Position numbers and translations under genes: made by a program | The notes under the pieces: generated by a model | Seen by the model: only the letters and a program-made list of their open reading frames with translations | The model's database searches: none | Told to the model about the DNA's origin: nothing | Part shown: piece after piece, positions 15,455-30,400 of the stretch | How positions within the stretch are numbered: the first letter of the stretch is position 1 | Layout of the letters: each line of letters starts with the position of its first letter | Assembly (NCBI RefSeq): GCF_016918935.1 | Contig: NZ_JAFFOB010000023.1 | Coordinates: 1-64,000 of the forward strand | DNA: 64,000 bases | Direction: 5' to 3' | Source: Roseitranquillus sediminis | Lineage (GTDB): Bacteria > Pseudomonadota > Alphaproteobacteria > Rhodobacterales > Rhodobacteraceae

Positions 15455-18400
15455 ATGACGCGCAGACCCACACGCCGGACGGGACCTTCGCTTGCCAGCA
15501 GACTGGCGCGAAGGCTGATTGCAACTGTCAGCGCCACGGCGGTCGCAGTGCTGCAGGTGGCGCCGGCCTATGCGCAGGTGGTGGCGGACGGCGCGACCGC
15601 CACCGACGTCGCCACCTCTGGCGCGGTCATCAACGTCACCAGCGGGACGATCCGCAACAGCACCGCCTTCAACAGCTTCAGCCGCTTCGACGTCGGCGCC
15701 GGGTCCACGGTGAACGTGTATCAGCCGGGCGGCGCGGACCGGCTGGTGAACGTCATCCGCAACGGCGGCTCGACCATCGCCGGCACGCTGAACGCCAAGG
15801 TCGGCTCGCCGCTCGCGGACCTCGGCATCGGCGGCGACGTCTACTTCGTCAATCCGGATGGGTTCGTGGTCAGCGCGGGGGGCATCATCAACGCGGGGCG
15901 GCTGACGCTTTCCACGCCGACCGGCGCCTTCGCCGACCAGCTGGTAGCGGAGCTCGGTGGCCAGTCGGCCGCGCGGCTGTTCGCGGGGACCGAGCCGATC
16001 GATCCGGCCGCCGGCATCACCATCGGCGGCACGATCAACGCGGAGCGGCTGGAGGTCCGGTCGGGCAGCCTCAACATGATGATGAGCGGCCGGATCGCGG
16101 TGGACGCGCCGGGAACCAGCGGCACCATCGCGCCTGCCGTCAACACCGACGGCATCCCGACCGCGGGCGGGGCGACGGTCGAGGGCGGCGTAATACGCCT
16201 CTTCGCCTCGGGCGACATGCAGCTTCGCGGCCAGAGCTCGGCCAAGCGCGGCGGCGGCAGCGGCGGCCTCGTCGAGGCGCAGTCCGGTGGCGAGATGACC
16301 GTGGGCGGCACGGTCGATGTCGCGGCCAGCGGCGCCGCCGGAGGCGGTTCCGTCGTGCTCTTCGCGCAGGGCTCGGCGATCATGGAGGAGGCGCTCCGCG
16401 TGGACGCACGCTCCGTCGCGGGCGACGGCGGCTTCTTCGCGCTCGGCAGCGCGGGCGCGGTGACGGCGGCGGGCACGCTCGACACCGGCTCGGACAGCGG
16501 CGCGTCGGGCGAGGCGTTCGTCACGGGCGAAAGCGTGAGCGTGACCGGCGACATCGTGACCGGCGGCGGCGACCTCGCACTCGTGGCGGCGCAGGCGGTG
16601 ACCGTGGCCGAGGGCGTCGGCCTCTCGACCCGCGCCATCGTTCCGGGCGGCGGGCAGGACGCATTCGCCGGAGCGGCGGGCGCGGGTGCGGCAGGCGACC
16701 TGCTGATCGCGGGCACCAACGTCACGGTGTCGACCGGCGCGCGGCTGAGGGCCGACAGCGCGGCCGCGGAAGGTGGCGGCCTGATCGGCATCTTCACCCG
16801 CAGCGAGAATGAAGGGATCGCCTGGGCGATCAATCCCGACGCAGAAGTCGCGAGCGTCTCGATCGACGGCGCCAGCGTCACCGGCGGGGCGGTGGCCATT
16901 ACCGCGGTCGCCAGGGTCGCCAACGCGCTGGGCAGCGACGACGAGGCGGTGGAAGGGGCGCAGGTCGACGCGGCCGAGAGCTCGGCCACGGAAGAGCAGA
17001 TCCAGCAGCTCCTCGACCAGGCGGTCGATACCGTCACCGGCGTCTTCGAACGCACCCTGCAGACCGCGAACGGTTATGTCCCCCTGCAGGTGCAGGTGCT
17101 GACGGCGGACGCCAAGGTCACCATCACCGACAGTCAGATCGAGGCGCAGGGCAACTGGACCGACGCAGGCCAGGCGCCGGAGACGCCGGACGACGCCACC
17201 GCCTTCGCCGTCAACGGCCAGCTTGCCTCCACCGGCCTGCGCGAGGACGGCTATCGCTTTCTCGGTGAGGGTGTCTATGCGCTGAACGCGAAGCTGCCGA
17301 CCGCGTGGGACAGCGCCAGCGACAGCCTGCTGATCCAGTCCCATGCGGACACTTCGCTGACGATCGCGCCCAAGGCCTATCTGCTGGGAATCGGCATCGC
17401 CGCGACCGAGACGCACTCGCGCGTGGAGGTCGCGAACAGCTCGCTCACCACGCGCGCAGGCGGCGTCCGTTTGGCGAGCACGGCGTTTGAGAACCACAAC
17501 GTGACGGTCGCTTCCACCGCCGTCGCCAACCTTGCCGGCGCGCTGATCGTCACGGTGCGCGACCTGACGAACCAGGTTCTGGTCCGCGGCGGCACCCTCA
17601 ACTCGGCAGGCCCGCTGCGGATGGCGGCGCTGACGGGCAAGTCTCACGCCAACAGCGCTACGGCCAACGCCGGGATGCAGGGCACTGCGGCGGTCGCGGT
17701 CAACATCGGCGTCTCGCAGGCATTGACCGAGGCGGCGCTGGGCGGCACGACGACGGCGGGCGGCGCAGTCGCGCTCGATGCCGAGACGCTCTACTTCAAG
17801 AAGTCGCACGCGACCTCGGCGACCATGGGTCTCGCCAACGTCGAGAAGCTGATCCGCAGCCGGGTGCTCAACAAGGCACCGCTGACCGGTTTCGCCGCCA
17901 CGATCCGCGGCAAGGCCACGGGCAAGCCCGCCGACCCCAACCGCAAGCCGAGCTTCGGCTTTGGCATGTCGGTCGACGTGCAGGTCGACGACGACGACAC
18001 CTTCGCCAGGCTGGGCGGGGGCTACCACGACCTGAGCGCCGACGCGCGCCCGCTGACGCAGCTCGGCACCACCAGCGTGACCGCCATCGGCGCCAACGTA
18101 GCCGTCAACGCCGCCTACCGCTTTGCCGACGACGACGGCGAGGGAGGCGCCGGTCTGAAGCGGGCGACGAGCGCGGCGTTCGGCGTGCTGACTCAGGTGC
18201 TCAAGCGCCAGGTCCAGATCCACAACCAGGCCAACCCGAGCGACCCGATCACCGAGGACGAGATCCTCGGCCGCTACTCCAATGCCACGATGATGAATGT
18301 TGGCGTCTCGACGATGCTGGGCGAGACGCGCGCCGAGATCGGCGCCGACGCGACGGTGACGGCCGGCAGCCTCGACGTCCACGCCGTGACGCGCTTTCCG

Positions 18401-21400
18401 AACGCGGACCCGCTGAACGAGATCCGGCAGGAGTGGCGCGACTTCACCGCCCAAGTTTCGGACTACAACCCGCTCGGCCAGCTCAACGACGACCCCGACG
18501 ACGACCAGGTGCCCGAGGTCTCGGAGCTGATCGCGGCCGTCAATCCGTTGACCTACCAGACGAGCGACGCCAAGGCGAAGGGCGAGGCGGCGCGTCCTGG
18601 CGACGATTCACGCGCCGTCGTGCCGGGCGAGGAGCAGAAGCTCGCGCTGGGCATCACGGTCATCTACTTCAACACCGACAGCGAGACGAGCGCCGTGATC
18701 CGCGACGGCGCCAAGGTGACGCTGGACGCGCGGGCGGACGTGACGGCGCGGCAGGAGGCGCTGTTCCTGCACATCGCCAACCTGCCGAAGAGCCTGCCGC
18801 TCTTCGGCGAGGCCAAGGTCAATGACGCCATCGGCGGAGCCATCAACATCGCCCGCGTGCGCAGCCGGGTGGAGGCGCTGATCGAGAGCGGGGCGGAGGT
18901 CACCGTCACCGGCGGCGACCTGACGCTGGAGGCGACCACGCGCAACTTCGTCGGCAACCTCGCCTATTCCGGCGGCAACGGGGCCGAGGTGGCGATCAAC
19001 GCCTCGATCTCGGCCAACATCGCCGAGGCCGAGACCATCGCCCGCATCGGCGAGGCCGCCACGGTGTCGGCGGGCGCGGTGTCGCTGACGGCGCGCGACA
19101 GCTCGATCGACTGGGCCGCCGCGGGCGCTGTATCCGCGTCCGAGAACATCGGCGTCGGCGCGTCGGGCAACGTCAACTTCGCGACCCGCCGGATTTACGC
19201 CGGCATCGGCCCGGCCGAGGGCGTGGAGCCTGTGGCGCCGGACGGCCACACTGTCGTCGACGCCGGCTCGCTCACCATCCTCGCCGAGAACGACACGCTG
19301 GAGATCGGCGTCGCGGTCGCCGGCTCCAAGGTCGCCGGCAAGCCCACGACTGAGCCACCGCCGGAGGAGAACGAGGAGGACATGATCATCCCCTCGTGGT
19401 TCTTCGACGAGGACGAGAACGACGCCATCGGCCAGCAGGCGGAGGTCGACACGCCGCCCGATGCCGAAGGCAACCAGCAGAAGGCTGGCTGGTCGGTCTC
19501 GGCCGCGGCGTCGCTGAACCTGATCCTCGGCAACTCCACGACGGCGGAAATCGCTACGCCGGCGCGGGTCGACCTGCCGGGCGCGATGGGCGTCACGGCG
19601 CGCAACCGCGGCGTCGGCGTGACCGTGGGCGGCGCGGTCGCCGCTGGCCTAGGCAAGACGCAGGACACCAACGCGCTCGCGGGCGCCTTCGCGATCCACG
19701 TCGACACGCGCGAGATCGACGCCCGCGTCTCCGGCGCCGCGGTCGAGGCCGGCGGTGTCGTGACGCTGCACGCCGACGACCAGGCCACCGTGGTCAACGT
19801 CGCCGTCGGCGGCGCGGGCACGTCGCGCGGGGGCATGGCGCTCGCCGGGTCGGTCGCGGTCGCGGTGCTGGAGGGCGGGGCCGAGGCCGAGGTAGCCGAC
19901 GCTGGCATCACCGCTGAGAGCGTGAGGGTCGAGGCGGACGACGCCTCGCTCACCGTCGGCATCGGCGGGGCGGTCGGCATCAACATGGACAAGACGCAGG
20001 GCTACGGCGTCGGCATCGGCATCGCTGTCAACACCGTCGACCGCAGCGCCACGGCAGGCGTCACGGGCGCGAGCAGCGTCACGACAGGCGCGCTTTCAGT
20101 CCTCGCCGACACGACGCAGTCGATCTACGGCTTCGGCGTCTCGGCGGGCGTCGGCAAGACCGGCATCGCGGGATCGGTCGCGGTCAACACCATCACCGGT
20201 GGCGCGAAGGCGGCGGTCGTCGGCGCCGAGGGCGAGCGGGTCGAGCTGCGCGCCTCTTCGGTGAATGTCGACGCCACGGAGACCAACACGATCTTCTCGC
20301 TCGGCGGCGCGCTGACCGGCGGCCAGACGGCGGCGGTGGGCGGCGCGGCGACGGTCAACGTGGTGACGGCCGACACCGCCGGCCGGCTGGAGCAGGTGGA
20401 CCTCGCCCGGCGCGACGGCGGGCCGGAGCTGGGCGCGGTCAAGGTCGATGCCGACAGCACCAGCGACATCTTCAGCATCGCCGTCGCCGGCGCGGCGGCG
20501 CGCGAGGGCACGGCGGTCGGCGTCGGCCTCTCGGCCAACGAGATCACCGCCGACGTCACCGTCTCGCTCGCAGGCAGCACCGTGGCCCAGGCGGCGAGCC
20601 TGACCGCGCGTGCCGACGCGACGCGGATCATCAAGAGCATCGGCGGCGGCGCAGCGGCCTCCGGGCGCGGGGCGGGCGGCTTCGCGGGCACGGTGAACCT
20701 GCTCCTGGCGAACAACACGCGCGTCCTGCTCGACGGCGCCACGCTCAGCACCCGCGATGGCGGCGACATGACCGTCGAGGCGCTGGCGGGTGGCGAGTTC
20801 GCGTCGCTGGCCGCCGCGCTCAGCGCTTCGCGCGACCTGAGCCTCGGCGGTGCGGTGACGGTGAACGTCACGACCGCAGAAACGTTTATATCGGCTGTGG
20901 GCGCGGACCTGACGGCCGGCGGCGCGCTGGCGCTCAGGGCGCGGGACACGGCCAGCGTCGAGAGCCTGGCGGGCGGCGCGGCGGTCAGCGTTTCGGGCAC
21001 CGGTGTCGCGGGGGCGGTGGCGGCGAACTTCATCGCCCACGAAACCGCAGTGACCGCGGACGGAGCGATGCTCGAGGGGGTCGGCGTCGAACTCCATGCC
21101 GGCAACGAGAGCGAGATCGACAGCATGGCCGTCGGGCTCGCCGGCGGCGGACAGAACGCGGTGGCGGGGTCCATCGCCATCGGCGACATCGGCAACACCA
21201 CGCGAGTGCAGGCGGCGAATGCGAGCCTCGACGCCGGAACCGGCGCCGCGGTGCTGGCCGCGAGCCGCAGCGGGTCGATCGAGATCCTCTCGGGCTCGGC
21301 CGCGATCGGCGGCAACAACGCGGTGGGCATCGCGCTGACGGTCGCCACGATCCACGGCGGGGTGACGGCGGACCTGGTCACCGCCGCGCCGGTGACGGCG

Positions 21401-24400
21401 GGGTCGCTGTCGGTGCAGGCGACCAACGCCGCCACGATCGACGCCATCGCCGCCGGGGTCGCGGGGTCCGGCGCCACCTCCGTCGCCGGCTCTATGGTCT
21501 ACTCGCAGATCGGGCGGCCGGGCGATGACGGCCCGTCGGTCGAGCCGCTGCCGGGTCCTGCCGAAGAGGACCCGTTGAGCGAGGCGCAGGACACCGCGGC
21601 AGATCGGCGCGACACGGCCGTCTCGGACCTCGTGGGATCTACCGCGACGACCACGGCCGACAGCCTCAGCGCCGACCAGATGACGCTGGAACTCGACAGC
21701 GACGACATCGTGCGGGCGCGGGTGCAGCTGACGGGCGCGTCGCCGGTGCTGCCGGCCACGACGATTTCCACCTCCGAGACCGGGGCGACGCGGGCGCTGG
21801 CGGGGGCGGCGGCGATCGGCGGCTCGAACGGCATCGGCGCGGGGATTACGGTCAACCTGATGTTCGGCAAGCTGGAGGCCGAGCTGGTGCTGCCGGCGGG
21901 CCAGGAAACGCGCGCGGCCGGGGAAGTCAATGTCAGCGCCACGCAGCTCGGCTCGATCCGGACGGCGGGCGTCTCGGGCGGAGTCGGCGGCGCGGTCGGC
22001 GGCGCGGGATCGATCACCGTCAACGTGATGAACCGGCAGGCGGACGCCCGCATCGTCGGCGCCGGGACCGGCACCCGCGCCGCGCTGCGAACCGATCGCG
22101 GCGCGGTGAACGTGTCGGCATTGCAGACGGGCACGATCAAGTCCTTCGCGGGCGCGGCCGGAGCCAGCGGCACGGCGGGGGCGGGCGGCGCCATCGTCGT
22201 CAACGTCATGTCCGACGACGGGGAGGCGGCGATCGAGGACGCGACGGTCCTGACGCGGCGCGAGACGGAGGACCCCGGCGCCCCGCTTGCCGCCGCGGGT
22301 GCCGTCGCCGTCACGGCCACGCAGACCATGACGCTCGAAGCGCTCTCCGCCGCGGTGGGCGGCGGCGCGACCGGCGCCTTCGCCGGCAGCTTCGCGCTCA
22401 ACGTCGCGGACGGCCTCGTGACGGCGGCGGCGCGTCGCTCCGGAATCCAGGCGAGCAGCCTGACGCTGGCCGCGTCGGCGGCGCCGAACCTTACCGCCAA
22501 TGCAGGTGCCGTGGCGGCGGACGGCGGCGCGTCGGTCGGGGTCGGCATCTCGATCAACGCGGCGCGGCAGACGGTCCGGGCCGACTTCGACGCGAGCAGC
22601 CTGCTGGCCCATGACGCCGTCAGGATCACCGCCGACGCCGTCACAACGCTCGCCGCCAACGCCATCTCCGGCGCGATCTCCGGCGGCATCGCCGTGACCG
22701 GCACGGGCATCGGCAACACGGCCGCCAACGTCGTCGAGGCACTGGTGCGTGATAAGGACAACGCGGGCGGACCCGAGCGGTCGGACATCGTCACCCGCGG
22801 TTCCATCCTGCTGAGCGCAATCGGGCGCAACAGCATCTCGATGCTCGGCGGCGAGGACGAGCTGCCGGGCGCGAACCTGTCGATCAGTGGCGGCGGCGCG
22901 GCTGGAGTCGGCGCATCGGCCTCCGTCAGCACGCTCGGGAACCGGGTTCGCGCGGCGGTGCTGGACGACGCGCGGCTGATCGGCCTCGGCCACTCCACGC
23001 TGAGCCACGTCGACGCCGACGGTGCCACGCAATTCGTCACGGGCCTCGCCGTCAATGCGCAGGGCCGCAGCGACATCACCATGCTGACCGCGAATGGGTC
23101 CGTGGGCGGCGTCGCCGGTGTCTCGGCCCTCTTCAGCTTCAACCTGATCGACGACAGCGCGCGGGTGGAGATCGGGTCCGAGGGCGACCTGACGCTCCAG
23201 CGTCTGAATCCGCAGTTCGACACCGACTACGCCAGCGCCATCGGCACGACCGACGCCGCCGCGGCGCAGGACACGGTCCTGAACGCCGACATCGACAACC
23301 GCGCCGAAAGCTATGCGGTCAACGTTGCGATCGGCGGCACGGCCGGCGTCGGTGCGGCCGCTGGCACGACGCTGGCCACGAGCGCCGCCGAAGTGGCGAC
23401 ATGGGCCGCCGACATCGCGGCGCGGCGGGACGTCCTCGTCTCCGCCGGAGCGGACACGGAGGTCGAGAGCTATGTGGCGGGCGCCGGTGGGGGCTTCGTC
23501 GGGGTCGCGGCCAACGCCAACGTCACGACCATCGGCGCGGACGCCCTGGTGACGCTGGCCGGCACCGACGTGTCGGCAGGGCGACACCTGCGGCTCGACA
23601 CGCTGGTCGACAGCGGCGTCACCACCTTCGCGGGCGGCGCGGCAGGCGGCGCGGTCGGCGTCGCGGGCGCGGTGCAGGTCACGGTGTTCGACGGCACGTC
23701 CCGCATCGCGATCGGCTCGGCCGGGCCGAACCGCCAGAGCGACCTTTCCGCGACCGATGAGCTGACGGTGGACGCCAGGACGCAGATCGGGACCGACACC
23801 GGTTCGGCGGCGCTCGCGGGTGGCGCGGGCGCACTCGCGCTCAGCGCCAACGTCTCGCTGGTGAAGGCGACGACGGCGGTCGACGTGGGCGCGGCGCAGC
23901 GGCTCTCCTCCGGCGACGCCATGCGGCTCTCGGCGCAGGACACCGTCACGCTGCGCGGCAAGGGCGGAACGGTCGGCGTCGGCGCGGTGGGCATCGGCGC
24001 GGCGCTCGACTACGCCAGCTTCGCCGGGACCACGCGCGTCACGGTCGGCGCCGGCTCCACGCTCGCCGCCAACGCTATCGGCGCGCCGACCGACGGGGGA
24101 CTGACGCTTTCGGCGAAGTCGGTGCGCGACATCTCTTCGGGCGTCGTCGCCGCCGGGACCGGGGCCGTCGCGGTCGGCGCGGCGATCAGCGTCGTGGAGC
24201 TCGGCGCACGGGCCGAGGACGACGAGGGCGAGCGCGATGGTCTGCTGGGCGACGTCGAGGGCGAGCTCGCCAGCGACCAGTCCGGCGAAAGCGGCCTCGA
24301 CGGCTCGGCCAGCGCCGAGGACCGGCAGAATACCGGCGGCAGCCTCGTCGGCTTCGCCGGCGGCGCCGACACGCAGGAGAAGGTGGTCGACCGGCGCCGG

Positions 24401-27400
24401 TCCACGGACCTGCTGGGCGACGTGGGAGAGGACGTGGTGCGCGTGGATGTGGGCGATGGCGCCAGCCTCGCGACCCGCGGCGACCTCTCGGCCACCGCCG
24501 GCGCGGAGACGAAGGTCGTCCAGCTCGGCGGCGCCGGCTCCGCCTCGCTCGCGGGCGGCATGTCGAGCGGCACGGCCGTCTCGAATGTGGGTACGGGGGC
24601 GGCGGTGGAGCTCGGCACGAACACGCGCGTCGCGGCGGACGGCGCCGTGACACTGAATGCCGGGACCGGAGGCATTGGCGGCGAACCCGCCGTTGCCGCT
24701 CGCGCCGCGACGCTCGGTGCCTCGTTCGGCTACAATGCCGGGGTGGGCGTTGCCTTGGCACGTGTCTCGGGAACCGCCACGGTGGACGTCGGCGGTGGCG
24801 CGAGGATCGGCGGCCTGACGCGGACCCGCGCCGCCTCGGTCGACTTCGGCGCGACACGCAGCGATCGCATCACGGCCGACGTCTTCAACGTCTCGTTCTC
24901 CGGCGTCGCGGGCGCGGGGCTGGCGGTGGCGGAAACCGCCATCGAGGGCGGAACCGGCATCACGGTCGGCGCGGCCGCCATCCGCGGTGAAGATATCCGC
25001 CTGACAGCCGCCGACACGACCGACGCCGAGGCGGTCGGCGAAGGCAGCACCGGCGGCATCCTCGGCGGCCTCAACAGCGTCGTGGTCACGGCGCGCAATG
25101 CGGCGACGGGCTTGATGAACGTCAGCGGCGCTGCGCTGATCGGTGACACGGTGACGCTGTCGAACCGCAGCGCCGGGCGTGCCGACGCGACGGCCAAGGG
25201 CATCGCGGTCGGCGCCGTCGCGGTCGGTGCCTCGGTCGCCCGTGCGCGGGCCGAAATGACGCTGCAGACGACGGTCGACGCCTCGATCATCGCGGACACC
25301 GACATCGACATCGCGACGCGCCTGGCGCGGCCCGCCGCGCTCCTCGGCGTGGAGCGGGCGAATGCGCAGGCGCGGGCGAGCTCCACCTCGGGCGGGTTGC
25401 TCGCCGGGAACGGAGCGGAGGCCGAGGCATGGTTCGACTATGACGTCGAAACCTCCGTTGCGGGCTTCCTGCAGGCCGGAAACGCCATCGCAATCGCGGC
25501 TGAGGCGCAGGAGGTCTCGGCCGACGCCTTCGCCACTGGGCGGGCGCTGGCGGCGCTGGCCTTGGGCGTGACCATCGCGCGGGCGGGGCAGGAGGACGGT
25601 GCCTCGGCCCGGGTGGCGACGCTGGTCGACGGCGCGACGCTGGCCTCGACCGACGGGACCGTCGACATCTCCAGCGGCAACGCCCCGGACGTGGCGGCGC
25701 GCGCGCTCTCCGGCTCGGGCGGCCTCGTCTCCGGCGCGGGCGCCGAGGTGCGGGTCGATACCGACGCGACCACGCTGACCGACATCGCGCGGAACGCCGC
25801 CGTCCGCATCGACGTCGAGACCCTCAACATTGAGGCGGGCCACGCCGCGACGCTGGCCGGCAAGGTCGATACGACCAGCGCCGCCGCGCTCGGCGTCTCG
25901 GGCGCCGACATCCGCAGCACGCTCGGTTCGGACGTGGACCTGGGCATCGGGAGCGGCGCATCGCTTAACGCGCGCAACTTCGAGATCGCCGCGACCAACG
26001 CGATGACGCGGCCCGAGGACGGCTTCAACGTGCGCTCTGGTTCGGGCGGCGCGCTCGATGTGGCGGCGATGGTCAGCCGGGTCGACGCCTCGTCCAGCAC
26101 CGACGTCTCGGTCGCTGGCGGCGCAGAGCTTATCCAGACCGACCTGCGGGACGCCGGTCAACGCTTCCGCATCGGCGCGTTCTCGGACCTCACGCTGATC
26201 GACCGGCTGAAGCTCGACTCGGGCGGCGCGATCGCGGTGCCGATCGGCGACAGCGAGGTCAGGGCCAACAGCAACACGACGAAGGTGACCGTCGGCGCAG
26301 CCCGACTCTTCGGGATGGATACGATCGAGATCTATTCGGGCGGCGACAGCGACATCGTCTCCGAGGTCGACACCAAGTCCTACGGCGCGGCGGGCGCGGC
26401 CTCGGCGCTGTCCGAGGCGACCTACAACGCGCGCAACGACATCGTGCTGCTCTCCGGGGCACAGATCGAGTCGATGAACGACGTCGAACTGCAGGCCGGA
26501 TACGGCGCCGCAGCGGCGCAGCGCGTCGCGGTCAAGGCGGAATCGCGCGTCTTCAACAAGACCGCGTTCCCCATAAGTACGGACCCGAAGGCCGACGCGA
26601 CGGCCGACACCGCCTCGCGCGTGACGGTGGGCGAGGGCGCGCGGGTGCTGGCGGTGCGCGACGTCTATCTCCTGGCCGAGGAGGGCGGACGCGAGGTGAA
26701 GGGCTACGGCCGCGGCAAGGATCTCTATCGCCAGGTGCTGGCCGAGATCGGCTCGGCGATTAGCGAGGCGTTCGTCGGCGAGCCGGTCAGCCTCGACATC
26801 GAGACCGGCACCACCGTGGATCGCAGGACCAACGACGGCATCAGGGTCAACGGCTACGTCCGCGCGGGCTCGCGCAACCGGCAGGTCCTGATCCTCGACG
26901 AGAACGACCGGCTCGCCAACGGGCTGGAGACTGACCCGCTGACCAGACAGCCCTATTCGAACGAGCTCGCCGGAGACGTCGAATTCTCGATCCGCGAGAA
27001 CGTCAACCTCAGCAGCGAGATCGCGGCGCGGATCGCGACGCTGAACGAGCTGATTTCCGACCCGATCCTGAGCCAGGACCAGCAGGCGGTGATCGCCTGG
27101 ACGGCGGAGCGGGATCAGCTGGTCGCGCGGGCGGCCACCATCAGCGGCACCGCGAACTTCGTCGACCTCGGCGACATCGTCGCGACCGAGGGCAACATCG
27201 TGATGCGGGCGGACTTCGTGCAGGGCGCCGGCACCGGCACGCTCGAGGCGCCGGGCAATGCGCGGATCATCGTGCACCTCTACTCGGACTCGTACCTGAC
27301 GACCGCGGGCATGGCGATCCCGGAGAACGAGGGCGGGCGCATCCACTTCAACGACATCGCCGTCACGAATACGGGCGAGGTGCGCGCGCTTTCCGGCCAG

Positions 27401-30400
27401 CGGCCTGGCAGCTACGACTACGCTATGATCTCGGGCGACCAGGCGGGCGAGCCGGTGATCGAGGTGGTGACCTACGGCGACGGCTCGATCATCGTGGACG
27501 GGCCGATCGAGAACCGCGACGGGCTGATCGACATCAACTCGAACTTCGGCGACCTCGACGTGCGCGACGACGTCTCGGGCCGCACCGTGCGCCTCAGCGC
27601 CGGGCGCGACTTCGTGCAGGGCTTCACCTGGGGCTTCACCAACGTCGACGGCGAGCCCGATGAGATCTACGAGAGCTACTTCGCCCGCAACGATCGCATT
27701 GCGCGGGGTTACACGCTGGCCGGCGTCTCGGTCAGCGGCCGGGCCGGTGGCAACTTCTCCGCCCCGTTCCTCGGTCCGGTGCCGAGGTTCCAGCTGGCGC
27801 CGCGCCGGGGGCAGATCCGCGCCGGGCGGAACGTCTACATCACGGCCGACAAGCTAAACATCAACGGGCTCGTGCAGGCGGGGACGGGGCACTACGACAT
27901 CGCCATCAACGCAGGCTTCGACGGCTTCGTCCGCGACAAGCTGGGCTCGGGCGACCTGCCGCGCACCGGCCGGACGCTGGTCTACGACACGGCGACGCCG
28001 GTCACCGACAACGTGGTGCGCAACGCGCACATCACCTCGAACGTACGCATCTATTACGATGCCGGCGACGGCACCCTAGGCGACGGGCGTATCGTGGTCG
28101 ACCCGATGGTGGTGCAGGGCGGCCGGGTCGAGCTGACCGGGCAGCTCCTGTCCACCGGCTCGGGCGAGATCCAGTCGCTCGACGGGTTCGGTGCCATCGA
28201 CGTCGTGAACGACTCGAGCCTGCCCATCGTCTTCGACCGCATTGACCTGGGCGAGTCGGGCGAGGGCCAGCAGGGCATCGAGGGCGTGGTGCGGATCAGC
28301 GACACGGATCCCTCGCGGATGCTGTCGCCCACCCGGCCGCTGATCACGGAGTACCGGCGCATCGGCGACCGCCTCGAGGTGCGCGACAACAGGTCGTTCG
28401 AGCTCGACGAAATCGACTTCGACGACGACGGCGTGACCGACGTGACGCGCGAGATCCCGACGCGGCTCGTGTCGACGTCGGAGGCGGCGGAGGGGCGGAA
28501 CGGCTCGTTCCAGCCGGTCGCGAACCGCGACTTCATCGTCGTGCGCGGCGAGACGGTGACGCAAAAGACGAACTACACCCAGAAGACATTCTACTTCTGG
28601 GCGCCGCTCAGCGACAGCGTCAATTCGCGGACCGATCCAGCCGTCGCGACGCCGCTCGACCCGGTGACGACGCCGGGACTCGACGGTCCGTACCTCGGCG
28701 CGAGTCTCGGCGGCGGCGACTACCCCTATGCCTTCAGCAGCCGGCGGACGAAGAACTCCAACTCGGGCCGTCAGGAGGAGAAGACCGACGACGGGCGCTT
28801 CCTAGGCATCGGCACCGTCACCAAGACCTGGTCCGAGACGCAGACGGCCGAGCACCTCTACACTCACCGGCTGAAGGCGGACTACCCGATCGCGATCACC
28901 TTCCAGGGCGCCGACACCGGCAAGCTCGACATCCAGAGCGTGGGCGACGTGATGTTCGGCGATCTCGTGAGCAACCAGATCGGCGACAGCGAGATCCGCT
29001 CGACCGCAGGCTCGGTCATGACGACCGACAGCTCGGTGACGCTGGCGGTCGCAGACCTCGACCTCGCGTCGAACGTCGGCAGCGTGCGGTCCCTGGCGAG
29101 CCCGATGCGCATCGACCAGGCCGAGGGCGCGGTCCTGTCGGTCGTAGCTCGGGAGGAGATCGACATCTACGAGGTGTCGGGCAACATGCTGGTGGGCGAG
29201 ATCCGCACGACGGAGCGCAGCGCGAACCCCAACACCGACCCGGTGGGCGAAGTGCGGCTGCAGGCGCAGGACTCGATCCTAATGGCCGACGGCGGCGCTG
29301 GCGTTACGGGCTCGGAGATCGAGCTGAGGGCTCATGGCGGCACGATCGGCGCCGACGGCGCACCCCTCCGCGTGAACGTCGACGATCTGAGCCTGACGGC
29401 CCGGGCGCGCGGCGACGTCTTCATCGCGGAGACGAGCGGCGACCTGCCGGTGCGCGAGGTCGTCTCCGACACCGGCAGCGTGGCCCTCTTCGCGCCCACC
29501 GGCTCGATCACCGATCGCAACGACGTCGAGGTGCGCGACATCCGCAGCGAGGCGCAGCTCGTCTCGCTCTGGGGCGACCAGCTCGGCCTCTATGGCGACG
29601 AGGCGACGGATGCGCGGCGGGCCGAGCAGCTCGGCGCGCTGAAGGAGGAGCGCGAGCGGACCTACGACGACTACTGGCAGGAGCGCCTGGCGGACGGCAA
29701 CGCTTCGCAGACTTTCGCGCTCGACGCCGCGACGCGGCAGTCCCTGGCCGACGCCGGCTGGACCGAGGCTCAACTCGACGCCTACGTCGACGACCGGCAG
29801 AGCCTCTACGACCGCTGGAACGCCGAGGCAGCCTACGATCCGGGCTACGAGTACCTGCCCTCCGCGGACGAGGCGGCGAAGGTGCTGGACGGTCTGGAGT
29901 GGAGCCAGGACGAGCTGCAACAGTGGGTCCGCGCCGGCCTGATCCGCGGCACCGGCGACACGCAGGTGCGGATCGAGGACCCCAACGTCTCGGCCTTCGG
30001 CGACATCAACCTCTACGCCCGGGACCAGGTCGGCGAGCTGCTCGAGCCCTATACGCTGGGCGAGGGCAGCGGCCTGGCAGAGGACCTGCGGGTGCTCGCT
30101 GGCGCCGAGCGCACGGACCTCAGCTTTGAGGGCGACAAGGTAATCGTGCGGCGCGACGAGGACGTGAACTTCGCCTTCACCGGCGTCGTCGAGGGCGTCG
30201 CGCAGGGCAACCTCAGGGCGCGGGCGCAGAACTTCGAGGTGTTCCTCGGCGCCGAGACGCCGGCGACGATCGCCGAGGTCATCGGCACCAGCGACGTCAG
30301 CATCAAGATCGACGGCGAGATGCGCGACAACCGCGACGGCGCCGCCGCAGTGACCGGCAGCGCGATCATCGTCGAGAGCGGCGAGGACGCCTCGATCGGA

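Noticed and set aside
15143-18454. A 1,103-codon antisense frame over IalB2 and the start of the adhesin
   Set aside because: Same composition artefact; it lacks a plausible ribosome-binding site and overlaps two well-supported genes.
20096-27346. A 2,416-codon open frame antisense to the adhesin gene
   Set aside because: High GC with strong third-position bias and few stop-forming triplets in the repeats keeps the antisense frame open. The translation is rich in Arg, Asp, His and Gly without any domain, while the sense frame has a signal peptide, TPS domain and repeats.
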